Below are positions 7,041 to 15,558 of a stretch of 25,229 nucleotides of DNA, in pieces (the stretch's first letter is position 1; the number at the start of each line of letters is the position of its first letter). The DNA comes from JAPLYB01 sp964481435 (GTDB taxonomy: Archaea > Nanobdellota > Nanobdellia > Pacearchaeales > UBA284), in NCBI GenBank assembly GCA_964481435.1, contig CAYZTH010000011.1, forward strand, positions 1 to 25,229, read 5' to 3'. Below the pieces are notes generated by a model, which was not told where the DNA came from, made no database searches, and was given only the letters and a program-made list of their open reading frames with translations. Position numbers and translations under genes: made by a program.

Positions 7041-8558
7041 ATGACTGAAGAGAATAAAGACAAACTTAAAGATAATCAGAGTATTAAACAGAATAAATCA
7101 AGTTATAATCTAGATTTTTTAAGAGAGAGGGCAAGAACTCAGAGAAAAGAGGTTGAAGACAGAATTAAAGAGATTAAAGAAGAGCTTAAAGAAGATTTTG
7201 AAGATAAAAGAAAAGGCTCAAGGGATATAAGCATTATTGAGGGCTCTTTTAATGCTGTCACAGATGGGGCAGGCTCAAGATATATCAGCCCATTTGCCCT
7301 AGCCCTAGGTGCTAGTAATACTCAAATAGGCCTATTGACGGCTATCCCCAATCTTGTGGGAAATTTCTCTCAAATCTTTTCTTCTTGGGCAATGAACAGA
7401 TTCTCAAGAAAAAAACTGATGGTCTGGGCAACTTTAATCCAGTCTTTTTTTTGGCTTCTAGTCATATTCGCGGGAATCTTATTTTTCATCTTTAAGTTTG
7501 ATTCTTTGATATCTGTAACTTTTTTAATTGTAGTATATACCCTCTTGCTCACTCTCGGTTCATTCTATGCGCCGATATGGGCATCGTGGATGAAAGACTT
7601 GGTTGATCCTGACAAGAGCGGAAAGTATTTCGGAACGAGGAATAAAATAACTGGATTCATCGCCCTTATTTCTATGCTTGCAGGGGGTTTTGTTCTAGAT
7701 AAGTTTGCAGGAACTAAAGTATTTATTGGATTTTTTATCTTATTTGGAGTTTGTTTCTTTGCTAGATTAATCTCTTCTCAGTTATTAAGAAAAAAATACG
7801 AACCTCACTTGAAGATTGAAAAAGAACACTACTTCAGTTTCCTGCAGTTTGTCAAAAAAATGGCAGGCAATAATTTTGGAAGATTTGTGATTGCGTCTGC
7901 TTTGATGGATTTCGCAATTAATGTGGCATCCCCATTTTTTGCGGTTTATATGTTAAACAGTTTAGGATTTAATTATGCAACATTTACTCTTGTGATTATA
8001 AGTTCCATTGTTGGAAATCTCTTATTCGTGCCTTTATGGGGCAAGTTTGCAGACCGTTATGGAAATATAAAAACAATGAAAATTACTGCAATTTTAACGC
8101 CACTTGTTCCACTTGGCTGGTTTGCTTCATACTTCTTCTTCCGTGGTTCCCCGGGGCTTGTACCTTTCTTGGTTTTGGTTGAGTTTTACTCCGGGATGAT
8201 CTTTGCAGGTTACAGACTAACTCAAAGCAACTTTATTTATGATGCTGTGACGAGACAGAAGATGGCCCTCTGTACTGCCTACTTTAATTTTATCTCGAGT
8301 ATTGGGACCTTCCTTGGAGCAACTGTTGCTGGAGTTTTAGCGAGTATCAATGTTGTCTTCGGAATCTCAATATTCTTAGTACTTTTCCTAGCTTCAGGAG
8401 TTTTGAGGCTTTTGTTCTCTTTAATATACATTAGAAAAGTTAATGAAGTGAGAATGGTCGAGTCTTTTAAATTTGTTGATGTTCATGAAAGAATAAAGGA
8501 TTTGACCCCGAAAAGACTCTGGCAATATCTTGATGTTTGGAATTTCAAGGCAGAATAA
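7041..8558 (+). CDS. Major facilitator superfamily transporter
   Basis: A 505-aa polytopic membrane protein with roughly 12 hydrophobic segments starting near residue 75. The first two membrane segments and the loop between them contain the MFS-like MNRFSRKKLMVW (compare the GxLaDrxGrkk motif), and a second copy of this pattern appears in the C-terminal half as GKFADRYGNIKTMK. About 70 charged residues precede the first helix; they are rich in K, E and R and probably form a cytoplasmic coiled coil. The substrate is unknown. TATA TTTATAAATA (6978-6987) implies a leader of about 35 nt, and GAGG at 7032-7035 is a well-spaced Shine-Dalgarno site. Confidence 0.9.
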   Translation: MTEENKDKLKDNQSIKQNKSSYNLDFLRERARTQRKEVEDRIKEIKEELKEDFEDKRKGSRDISIIEGSFNAVTDGAGSRYISPFALALGASNTQIGLLTAIPNLVGNFSQIFSSWAMNRFSRKKLMVWATLIQSFFWLLVIFAGILFFIFKFDSLISVTFLIVVYTLLLTLGSFYAPIWASWMKDLVDPDKSGKYFGTRNKITGFIALISMLAGGFVLDKFAGTKVFIGFFILFGVCFFARLISSQLLRKKYEPHLKIEKEHYFSFLQFVKKMAGNNFGRFVIASALMDFAINVASPFFAVYMLNSLGFNYATFTLVIISSIVGNLLFVPLWGKFADRYGNIKTMKITAILTPLVPLGWFASYFFFRGSPGLVPFLVLVEFYSGMIFAGYRLTQSNFIYDAVTRQKMALCTAYFNFISSIGTFLGATVAGVLASINVVFGISIFLVLFLASGVLRLLFSLIYIRKVNEVRMVESFKFVDVHERIKDLTPKRLWQYLDVWNFKAE

Positions 8559-8581
8559 AATAAAGAATAAAAAGACTAAGA

Positions 8582-8761
8582 TTAACTTCTATCTGAATAC
8601 ACGGAACCTTCGGGAATTCTAGCACGTTCTCTTAATTCAGCTGCTCTCCTTGGGTCAGAGTAAGTGTCCATATCTGCTCGTAAAGCATCTTGAGGACGGA
8701 CATTACTTAGATGGTCTATAAATGGTCTTGTTACAGTTACTGTGGGATCATATTGATTCAT
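8582..8761 (-). CDS. Small hypothetical protein (59 aa)
   Basis: A 59-codon frame from ATG 8761 to TAA 8582-8584. It begins MNQYDPTVTVTRPFIDHLSN and has a helical charged middle (DPRRAAELRERAR). By eye it contains 9 arginines and no lysine, in sharp contrast to the neighbouring genes. I do not recognise a family. A BRE/TATA element (GAAAGATTTATAAAC, 8814-8828 on the minus strand) lies upstream with a second TATA-like stretch near 8790. It converges on the MFS transporter gene with a 23-bp gap. Confidence 0.62.
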   Translation of the reverse strand: MNQYDPTVTVTRPFIDHLSNVRPQDALRADMDTYSDPRRAAELRERARIPEGSVYSDRS

Positions 8762-8813
8762 TTTTTAAATTTGATTTTTATTCAATTTAATTATAAATCA
8801 AAAAGAAAATGAA

Positions 8814-8828
8814 GTTTATAAATCTTTC
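8814..8828 (-). promoter_or_regulatory. BRE/TATA promoter for the 59-aa gene
   Basis: Minus-strand GAAAGATTTATAAAC. The same element, differing by one base, lies before the orphan gene at 24596 (24631-24645). It sits 53 nt before the ATG, so a leader of about 30 nt is expected. Confidence 0.55.
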
Positions 8829-8884
8829 CACTTGTTGTCACTAGATAGTTATTATAATTAAAGCTTTATTGCGATTCCTTATAA

Positions 8885-9550
8885 TCATGATGTCTTTAGC
8901 ATCATCTCTTCTCTTACTTCTTTTAGAAACTTTCTTGCCTTAACCAGTGGCTCTGGAAGCTTATGAGGTTCATGAATTGATTTGATTGTTAGGGCTAGTG
9001 AGGATTTCATGCTAATATTGTGCCCCGGGGAGACATATATTGGATTAGACTTCTCTTTGGTTATAATCTTCTTTGCCACAACTTTTTTATTGAGAATCAC
9101 CTCATCATCTTTTTCTTCACCGCACATCATCGTATTTGCTATTCCAATGACGGGCTTGTTTATTGATATCCCCAGATGGCTTGCAATCCCAAGACCTTGT
9201 GGATGCGCAATACCCTGACCCATGATAAATAGAACATCTGGATCTTCTTCGGTCTTCTTCAGAGCTTCGATGATAACGGGAAGTTCTCTGTACGCCCTAT
9301 AACCGGGAATATAGGGAAACCTGGGCTTTTGGATTGAGAATTTTTTATCAACAACTTCACCTTCTTCATCTAGAACAACAATCGTTGCAACAAGTTCTTT
9401 TCCTATTGTTTCGCAGATAATTCCTCCAAATCTCTGGCACACTGAGAAGTCAAATGAGTCTTTTAGAGAAACAAGCTTAGAGAGTTTTTTTTGTTCTTCT
9501 TTTAATTTTTCAAGGTCTATTCCTTTTTCTAGGGCTTCTTTTTCTCTCAT
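8885..9550 (-). CDS. Endonuclease V-like protein lacking catalytic aspartates
   Basis: A 221-aa protein with a clear endonuclease V (Nfi) fold signature: wedge motif PYIPG (79-83), YRE (87-89), GQGIAHP (111-117), the SHLG segment (124-127) and SPGH (174-177). Canonical EndoV cleaves next to deoxyinosine or inosine using metal-bound Asp43, Glu89 and Asp110 (Thermotoga numbering). Here Glu89 and the wedge tyrosine are kept, but the VDG aspartate is Met110. The GVD segment reads GGIIC with no aspartate between residues 35 and 60, and the conserved Lys139 is Asn. The protein may bind inosine-containing or branched nucleic acid without cutting, or use other chemistry. The length and the rest of the fold are intact, so it is not decaying. 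A TATA-like CAAATATAAC lies about 25 nt upstream. Confidence 0.82.
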   Translation of the reverse strand: MREKEALEKGIDLEKLKEEQKKLSKLVSLKDSFDFSVCQRFGGIICETIGKELVATIVVLDEEGEVVDKKFSIQKPRFPYIPGYRAYRELPVIIEALKKTEEDPDVLFIMGQGIAHPQGLGIASHLGISINKPVIGIANTMMCGEEKDDEVILNKKVVAKKIITKEKSNPIYVSPGHNISMKSSLALTIKSIHEPHKLPEPLVKARKFLKEVREEMMLKTS

Positions 9551-9639
9551 TTTTAAGATAAGTTGTTATATTTGGCAAGAGTCGTTGTGCTTCTGCAATC
9601 TTGCTTTATTTATTATGCACGTTGTTAATTAGAATTACC

Positions 9640-12120
9640 TCATTTAATAGCTTCTCTGATCTCTTCAACAGCATCTATATTAGCTGAAATGCTGGAAATG
9701 CCTTTCTTGGCAAGGAATTTTGCCATTTCAGGGTCTGAGCCAGCCTGACCACAGATAGATGATTTGACATTATACATCTTACAGACAGTTATGACCATCT
9801 CTAATAATCTTAGGACTCCCGCATGCTTTTCATGATAGTGCTTTGCTATAATCTCATTGTTTCTATCGAGGCCTAGTGTCAACTGTGTAAGGTCATTTGT
9901 TCCAAAACTAATAAAGTCTATACCCTCATTACACAAGTCTTCTATAATCATACAGGCTCCTGGCGTTTCTATCATGACTCCGAACTCAACATCTTCTCTA
10001 GGTTCTAGGCCAACGAGTCTGCAAATCTCTTTTGCTTGCCTCACTTCTTCGGCATTTATTACGAAAGGAATCATTATGCCAACATTATTATGGCCTTTAT
10101 CATGAAGAATTTTGATTGCTTTGAATTCAGCTTGCAAAATATCTGGTTGGTCCAGACTTCTTCTGATGCCATGCCAACCCAACATCGGATTTGATTCTTT
10201 TGGTTCTTCCTCTGCTCCCTGGAGATGAGTATATTCATCAGTCCTGATATCCGAGGTTCTGACCCATATTGGTTTTCCTTTGAATGCCTTTGCAATATGT
10301 TCAAGATTTTCTGCTAGAAGTTTTGAATATTCATCGAGTTGATTCATCTTTAAATAATATGCGGGATGCTTTCCGCCCTCGGCAATAATAAATTCAATCC
10401 TTACTAATCCAACACCATCTGCGCCTGTTGCAGCGGCCCTTTCTGCAACCATGGGCAAGTCACAATTTACCTTTACCATGACTCCTGATTGTGCCTGTGA
10501 TTGTGATTTTGTTGGTTGGCCAAACATCTTTGCAAAATCGGGTTTTGATCCTTGGGAAGAAGATGCGGGAGTATGCGGATGATCAACTTCAATTGAAATA
10601 TCTTTGACTTCGTGCACTTTGCTTTCTTCGGGTTTTATGCCAATCTGTTTCTTTATTAAATCGCCTGCATAGACTTTCCCATTTGTACCATCGACAGTAA
10701 TTCTGCCATTATCTTTTAGAACCTGGGTCGCATTTTTTGTTCCGACAACACAGGGGATTCCAAGTTCTCGGGAAACTATTGCTGCATGACAGGTTGAACC
10801 GCCCTCATCTGTGACAATGGCTGTTGCTTTTTGCATTGACACAACCATGTCTGGATTTGTCATTCTTGTAACTAGGACATCTCCTGGCTGAACTTTATAG
10901 AGCTCATTCAAATCAAGAACTAACTTGACTTTTCCCGAGGCCATTCCTCTTGAAGCTGCCAAACCTTCTAACAAGACTCTGCCCCGAACTTCTTTATCTT
11001 CTTGTTTTTTATTCAGGGTTGATATTGGTCTTGTCTGGACAATGTAGAGATTTCCGCCTTCAAAGGCATATTCTATGTCCTGAGGAAAGTGGTAGTGCTC
11101 TTCAAGCCTCTTAGCTACTTTTATCAATTCTTTTATCTCATGAGTATAGAGAACTTCTTTGTCCATAAATGCGTCATGTAGCTGTTGTTTTATGGTCTTT
11201 CCAGAACTGTCTCGGGTGATAGCAATCTTCTTCTTGCCTATTCTTTTTTCTAGTATCTGCTCTGTTTTTTTATCAATCAAAAAATGATCTGGCTCAATTG
11301 CCCCAGAGACTATACCCTCCCCTAAACCAAAGACTCCCTCTATAACTAACTGATTCGAGTCATTTGTCAAAGGATTGGTCGTAAACATAACGCCGGATTT
11401 CTCAGAATTGACCATCTTCTGAACTACGACTGCAATCAGAATAGTCTCTTCATCTATCTTATTTTTATTTCGGTAATAAATTGAACGTGCTGTATAAAGT
11501 GAGGCCCAGCATTTTTTTATTGCACCAATGACTTGTTCATTGCCCCTCATATTCACAAAAGTATCATTCTGGCCTGCAAAACTTGTTTCTGCCAAGTCCT
11601 CGGCTGTTGCTGAGCTCCTTACAGCAACAAAACACGGGTCTTTGACTCTAATCATATGTTCATTTAAATTTCCAGAACCGAGTTTTTCATAACTTTTAAG
11701 AATCTCCTCTTCAAATTCAGGAGGCATTTCGGCATTGATAACTTTCTCTCGAATGTTCTTTGCTTTTTCTTCTAGATCCTGCGTGTCTTCAAATTTTATG
11801 CTCTTGATTATAGAAAAAATTTCCTGCTTCAAATGAGTAATGTTAAGAAAATCACGGAATGCGTGTGATGTGAGGACAAAAGCATCTGGAACCGGGAAAT
11901 CTGAATTGAACATCTCACCAAGATTTGCTCCTTTTCCTCCGACAAGCAGAGTATCTTCCTTGCTTATCTCCCTTAGCCACATTACATTCTTATGCCCCGA
12001 GTGCTCTGAAGCTTTTTCTAGATTAACCTCTTGTTTAACAGGGGTTTCTTTACTACTAGTTTCTGTGTCCTCTGCATCATCTGCTTCATCTACCTCGATT
12101 GAACTGAATTCTTCTGGCAT
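9640..12120 (-). CDS. ppsA: Phosphoenolpyruvate synthase
   Basis: Converts pyruvate, ATP and water to phosphoenolpyruvate, AMP and phosphate, feeding gluconeogenesis. The ATP-grasp domain opens with GGKGANLGEMF (61-71) and includes VRSSATAEDL (168-176) and VQTRPIS (361-367). The swivelling domain carries the phosphorylated His445 in GGSTCHAAIVSRELGIPCVVGT. The TIM-barrel domain has VRIEFI (573-578), the RTSDIRTDEY segment, GTNDLTQLTLGLDRN, and the CGQAGSDPEMA loop with the catalytic Cys near 797. An acidic N-terminal extension (about 1-45) and a Ser/Gln/Pro-rich linker (about 500-546) between swivel and barrel are extra. It has its own TATA (GATATATAAAAAG) just upstream of the ATG, 69 bp after uL16 on the same strand. 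Confidence 0.96.
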   Translation of the reverse strand: MPEEFSSIEVDEADDAEDTETSSKETPVKQEVNLEKASEHSGHKNVMWLREISKEDTLLVGGKGANLGEMFNSDFPVPDAFVLTSHAFRDFLNITHLKQEIFSIIKSIKFEDTQDLEEKAKNIREKVINAEMPPEFEEEILKSYEKLGSGNLNEHMIRVKDPCFVAVRSSATAEDLAETSFAGQNDTFVNMRGNEQVIGAIKKCWASLYTARSIYYRNKNKIDEETILIAVVVQKMVNSEKSGVMFTTNPLTNDSNQLVIEGVFGLGEGIVSGAIEPDHFLIDKKTEQILEKRIGKKKIAITRDSSGKTIKQQLHDAFMDKEVLYTHEIKELIKVAKRLEEHYHFPQDIEYAFEGGNLYIVQTRPISTLNKKQEDKEVRGRVLLEGLAASRGMASGKVKLVLDLNELYKVQPGDVLVTRMTNPDMVVSMQKATAIVTDEGGSTCHAAIVSRELGIPCVVGTKNATQVLKDNGRITVDGTNGKVYAGDLIKKQIGIKPEESKVHEVKDISIEVDHPHTPASSSQGSKPDFAKMFGQPTKSQSQAQSGVMVKVNCDLPMVAERAAATGADGVGLVRIEFIIAEGGKHPAYYLKMNQLDEYSKLLAENLEHIAKAFKGKPIWVRTSDIRTDEYTHLQGAEEEPKESNPMLGWHGIRRSLDQPDILQAEFKAIKILHDKGHNNVGIMIPFVINAEEVRQAKEICRLVGLEPREDVEFGVMIETPGACMIIEDLCNEGIDFISFGTNDLTQLTLGLDRNNEIIAKHYHEKHAGVLRLLEMVITVCKMYNVKSSICGQAGSDPEMAKFLAKKGISSISANIDAVEEIREAIK

Positions 12121-12189
12121 TTTTCTCTTTTTATATATCTTATAGAGAATATGGGTTAAAAAATGTTTTGCTTCAGAATTACCTAATCT

Positions 12190-12720
12190 CTACTTTATCT
12201 CTTCAATTAGAACGTGCTTCTTGCCAGGAATCTTTGCTCTTGCCATATGCATTATCTCTCTAACGATTGAGACATGGTCTTTATTGCAGAATATTGTGAT
12301 GACCCTACCGCCCTCTTTTATCTGTGCAGAAACTCCAGTTGGAACTCCGAAAGAGTGTGCCATTCCAGATGACATTCTATCTGCTCCTGCACCTGTCAAC
12401 ATCTTATGTTCTCTTACAATATGATGAGGATAGGCCCTTAGAAGCATGAAATAGTTACCTTTGACTTTATTCTCAAGATGTCTATGAAGGAGCTGTCTTG
12501 CTGCCTCGACTGCGTTGTCTCTTAATTGAATAGCATCTTCTTCGATCAAAGATACCATAAACTTATATTTACCGGTATAGAATCCCTGAACATCGCCCAT
12601 CATATACTTTGCCAGTTTATTTGGTGGAATAGTCTTTACGTAACTCTTGCTCTTGACTTTGCTCTTTCTAGTATTTGCTCTTTTGACTGTTGTTGAACAG
12701 TGCCCTTTTCTTAGTGCCAT
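12190..12720 (-). CDS. rpl10e: Large-subunit ribosomal protein L10e (uL16)
   Basis: A 176-aa uL16 protein of the archaeal/eukaryotic L10e form, which sits near the peptidyl-transferase centre and the A-site tRNA elbow. The diagnostic block RAYPHHIVREHKMLTGAGAD (about 99-118) is almost textbook, followed by the MSSGMAHSFGVPTG segment. The basic N-terminus is shifted from the usual MARKPGRMYR form, which fits a divergent lineage. The promoter GAAAGCTTTAAAAAC is centred about 26 nt before the ATG, so the mRNA is probably leaderless. Confidence 0.97.
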   Translation of the reverse strand: MALRKGHCSTTVKRANTRKSKVKSKSYVKTIPPNKLAKYMMGDVQGFYTGKYKFMVSLIEEDAIQLRDNAVEAARQLLHRHLENKVKGNYFMLLRAYPHHIVREHKMLTGAGADRMSSGMAHSFGVPTGVSAQIKEGGRVITIFCNKDHVSIVREIMHMARAKIPGKKHVLIEEIK

Positions 12721-12740
12721 AAAATGAATAGAAAGAGGGT

Positions 12741-12755
12741 GTTTTTAAAGCTTTC
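12741..12755 (-). promoter_or_regulatory. BRE/TATA promoter of the uL16 gene
   Basis: Minus-strand GAAAGCTTTAAAAAC, centred about 26 nt upstream of ATG 12720. It is the best-placed copy of the GAAAG-N-TTTAWAAA consensus and belongs to a gene of certain identity. Confidence 0.65.
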
Positions 12756-12771
12756 TTGAGTTCAAAAAAAT

Positions 12772-14385
12772 CTAGAGATTGAATAAACTTTTAATCCATG
12801 CAATAAAATTATTCAAAACACTCCCAATAGAATCATTTTCATTCTTATTAAAATCAACACAGGAATTGAGCATCATATTTGATTCATTCAGGGTTATACA
12901 TGCCTCGGTCTCATTTTTGGGAATATCTATAATTTCAGTTATCTCTCTATCTTTGAAAGAGTAGGTCTCAAAACACCTTTCTTTATAACAAAGGATTATT
13001 TTTTTTGATTTTGAGGAGTTTATTCTACAAAGGATTTTCTTTGAAGCATCTCCTGTTTTATACGCCTCGGGAGTGCAATAAAAATCAAAATCTCCGAAGT
13101 ACACGTCTGTGCTATTGACTATGACTGTTGCTCTATCAAGTGAAATCTTTTCATAGAAATCTGAAAAAAGAAGATTTGTCGAGGAAGTGTCATTAAAAGA
13201 ATCTTTTACCTCTACCTTTGCAATGCAACCATTGCTGCATCTTTCTTTTTCAGGAACATAGAGCATAAAAAAAGTTTCTTTCTCAGAACTTGGTCCAAGA
13301 AGAAGTATCTTCTGAAATTTTCCATACACCTCGGGTGCAATCGAGACCCTTATTGGAAGAAGAACGTAGTAGGGATTATTATTCTTTATTATAACCTTCA
13401 GAGGAACATATGATCCTTGTGATACCTTTTCTTTATACAACCCCAGTTCCATGGTTATATTTGAAAAACTCTTGCCGAATTGATATCCAACAACTGAAGC
13501 ATCAATGGATATCTCTTGTGGTTGGATATATCCGCCAATGTAGCTGTACTTTATTGAGGAATCCCCCGCATCCATGCTCTTTTTCAGGGCAATGTGACTT
13601 GTGTCGAGCCAGCCATACTGCCCGAAGGTAATATCGAATGGGACCCATCCTTGATCAGGAAGCCAGACTTCGGCCCAGGCATGCTCTTGAAATGATTCTA
13701 TTCTTGTTGTGTAGGCTATTCCGGAAACATATCTCGAAGGAATTCCTATGGCTCTTGTCAGGGCAATAAATAGGATAGTGTACTGGGCACAGACCCCTCG
13801 CTTTTCGACTGTAATCTGGGATGCTTTTTTTAGCTCACTATAATTGGTGTCATAGGTCATTGAATTCTTTACATATTCTGCAAGAGTGTAGAGTGCTTCA
13901 ACTGAATTCTCTGTTCCCTGAACTAACTGTTGGGCTTTATTTTCAATTATTGGGTTTGAAGAATCAGAGAATGCGCTTGGTTTTGTATAGGGTACAATTT
14001 CTCTATGCACACTTGCTTGATTTCTTATATTCTCTAAATTCTCTGCGCCAAGAGGAGTAATAATTAATTTTGTGGAAACATTTGAGTCTATGCTAAATTC
14101 GATTTCTCCTACCTTATTAAAATGAAAAATAATTCCAGAGGCAGAGGGTACTGCTCCCAGAGGAGTTAGGGTGTAGGATTTCTGCCTTATATCGTCGAGT
14201 GGGTAAAAAGTCAGGTTCGCATCAAGTCTTGAAGCAGTACTATAAACCCTATTTGAAATCCGAATCATCGTGAGCTGTTCCTGCACTCCTTCACTATAGT
14301 CAAATTCTTGTGCGAGAACAAAAGATAAATTTGGCAATATCAAAATAACGATTGCGAGAAGGACATATATGGGGTGTTTGTTCAT
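12772..14385 (-). CDS. Exported transglutaminase-like domain protein
   Basis: A 537-aa protein with an N-terminal signal peptide: hydrophobic core at about 6-24 (YVLLAIVILILPNLSFVLA), with likely cleavage after the ALA-like VLAQ. A transglutaminase-like cysteine-protease fold follows at about 165-260. The catalytic triad is visible as Cys199 in RGVCAQY, His235 in EHAWAEVWLPDQG and Asp251 in WVPFDIT. The C-terminal 270 residues look like beta-rich Ig-type domains with a Cys pair (CSNGC) and further cysteines, compatible with disulfides outside the cell. In archaea such proteins are generally annotated as peptidases or crosslinkers; the substrate is unknown. It ends with a short hydrophobic tail (FIAWIKSLFNL). 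It lies on the same strand as uL16, 51 bp upstream of its start. Confidence 0.88.
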   Translation of the reverse strand: MNKHPIYVLLAIVILILPNLSFVLAQEFDYSEGVQEQLTMIRISNRVYSTASRLDANLTFYPLDDIRQKSYTLTPLGAVPSASGIIFHFNKVGEIEFSIDSNVSTKLIITPLGAENLENIRNQASVHREIVPYTKPSAFSDSSNPIIENKAQQLVQGTENSVEALYTLAEYVKNSMTYDTNYSELKKASQITVEKRGVCAQYTILFIALTRAIGIPSRYVSGIAYTTRIESFQEHAWAEVWLPDQGWVPFDITFGQYGWLDTSHIALKKSMDAGDSSIKYSYIGGYIQPQEISIDASVVGYQFGKSFSNITMELGLYKEKVSQGSYVPLKVIIKNNNPYYVLLPIRVSIAPEVYGKFQKILLLGPSSEKETFFMLYVPEKERCSNGCIAKVEVKDSFNDTSSTNLLFSDFYEKISLDRATVIVNSTDVYFGDFDFYCTPEAYKTGDASKKILCRINSSKSKKIILCYKERCFETYSFKDREITEIIDIPKNETEACITLNESNMMLNSCVDFNKNENDSIGSVLNNFIAWIKSLFNL

Positions 14386-14560
14386 TTTTGTTCTAAAGCC
14401 TATATTTTCTTAGTTATTTGGATTTTGCAACGTTGTGCTTTATGCACCAAAATCTTTTTTTATTTTATATTTGCCGATACCTAAATTTATCTCTTTTATT
14501 AATAAATAAGAGAAAACTTACTTTTAAAGATTATGTAACTAGAACCCATATCTTCAGGGT
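14386..14560. other. Intergenic region with small palindromes
   Basis: No ORF. It holds GTGC-TTTAT-GCAC (hairpin near 14430-14442) beside the palindrome CAACGTTG, about 35-50 nt upstream of the transglutaminase gene start. Further on, TCTCTT/AAGAGA flank an AT-rich loop near 14490-14513. The first could be an operator and the second a terminator for deoxyhypusine synthase, but both are short. Confidence 0.3.
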
Positions 14561-15544
14561 TTATAGATTATCAAGAACATAGGAATAAATCAAGGGGAGA
14601 ACAATTGTTGAATCACAGAATATGTCCATGAATCTTCCTTTATCTGACATCTTGCCCCAGGAGATTCCCTCACGCAACGGTGCTCCTGACGAGCCTCCGG
14701 GAGAAGTTGGCTCAGTTGTTATCTGAATACCATACTGGGCGGGAGTTGAGAATTGCATTGCTTGCTGGATATAATTCTTTGGCTCGCCAGAATTTGTATA
14801 AAAGACTGCCTTCTTCTTACTTATCCATGCAAGGTCAAGCATTTTATTCAAGTCATTAAAATCATTCATCAGCGGTTTTTTCTTCCTTAACATCATGCTC
14901 CAGACCATCAACCCTATCCCTGAATTTGTAATCGGTGCTGAGAAAATAGGAACTTTTTTTCTGTAGCATGCTGCAAGAACTGAATTCTTTCCTTGCTCTG
15001 TGCTGTTCAGAATTTTTCCGATTTTTTCCAAGAACTCTGAAACAGACTCTGAATTTATTTCATCAAAATTATTTTCAAACCATTTCTCAAGAGTCTGATA
15101 GACTTCAGATTTCATCAGAACATCATAAATTCTATCAAGTTTTTGCTGATGAAGAATTTTGTCGTCTATATGGTTGGCCTGATAGTGATGGAAACCAAGG
15201 GCTTCAATTAGATCGTGAGTTAGGTTCGCACCTGTTGAAACGAAGATATCAATCATGTTATTTTCAATCATATCAATTATAACCTGCTTCATGCCGCCTG
15301 GAACTTGGGCTCCTGCGAGTCCAAAGAATTTCTTGCATCCTTTATCCTTACATGCTTCTAACCATATCTCGCCAGCCTCTCCGAGGCTTCGAGCATTGTA
15401 GGCTGTACCTTTCATGCCTTGCACAATCTTAGAGGCAGACATGTTCTTTGTTATCTTCAGAGCCTTGACTGGTCTGAGATTTTCCTTACAATTATGTTCT
15501 TTATCACAGGGGGATTTTGCCATATAAAATGAAGAATTAAGCAT
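14561..15544 (-). CDS. dys: Deoxyhypusine synthase
   Basis: Transfers the aminobutyl group of spermidine to a lysine of aIF5A in an NAD-dependent reaction, the first step of hypusine formation. Diagnostic features are FVSTGANLTHDLIEALG (101-117), the SAPITNSGIG segment (202-211) and the active-site block EGISWGKM (292-299), with catalytic Lys298 followed by the DSTIVLPLI tail. Length (327 aa) is normal for the family. The first seven codons may be dispensable: a second ATG at 15523 (MAKSPCD) is a possible start. It lies 14 nt downstream of the tandem Lrp regulator on the same strand and is probably cotranscribed with it. Confidence 0.95.
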   Translation of the reverse strand: MLNSSFYMAKSPCDKEHNCKENLRPVKALKITKNMSASKIVQGMKGTAYNARSLGEAGEIWLEACKDKGCKKFFGLAGAQVPGGMKQVIIDMIENNMIDIFVSTGANLTHDLIEALGFHHYQANHIDDKILHQQKLDRIYDVLMKSEVYQTLEKWFENNFDEINSESVSEFLEKIGKILNSTEQGKNSVLAACYRKKVPIFSAPITNSGIGLMVWSMMLRKKKPLMNDFNDLNKMLDLAWISKKKAVFYTNSGEPKNYIQQAMQFSTPAQYGIQITTEPTSPGGSSGAPLREGISWGKMSDKGRFMDIFCDSTIVLPLIYSYVLDNL

Positions 15545-15558
15545 TAAAAAGGTTGCTG

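Noticed and set aside
14426..14445. CAACGTTG palindrome and GTGC/GCAC hairpin as a conserved operator
   Set aside because: Only one well-formed copy was seen; similar words near 2956 and 9590 are too short and not positioned alike.
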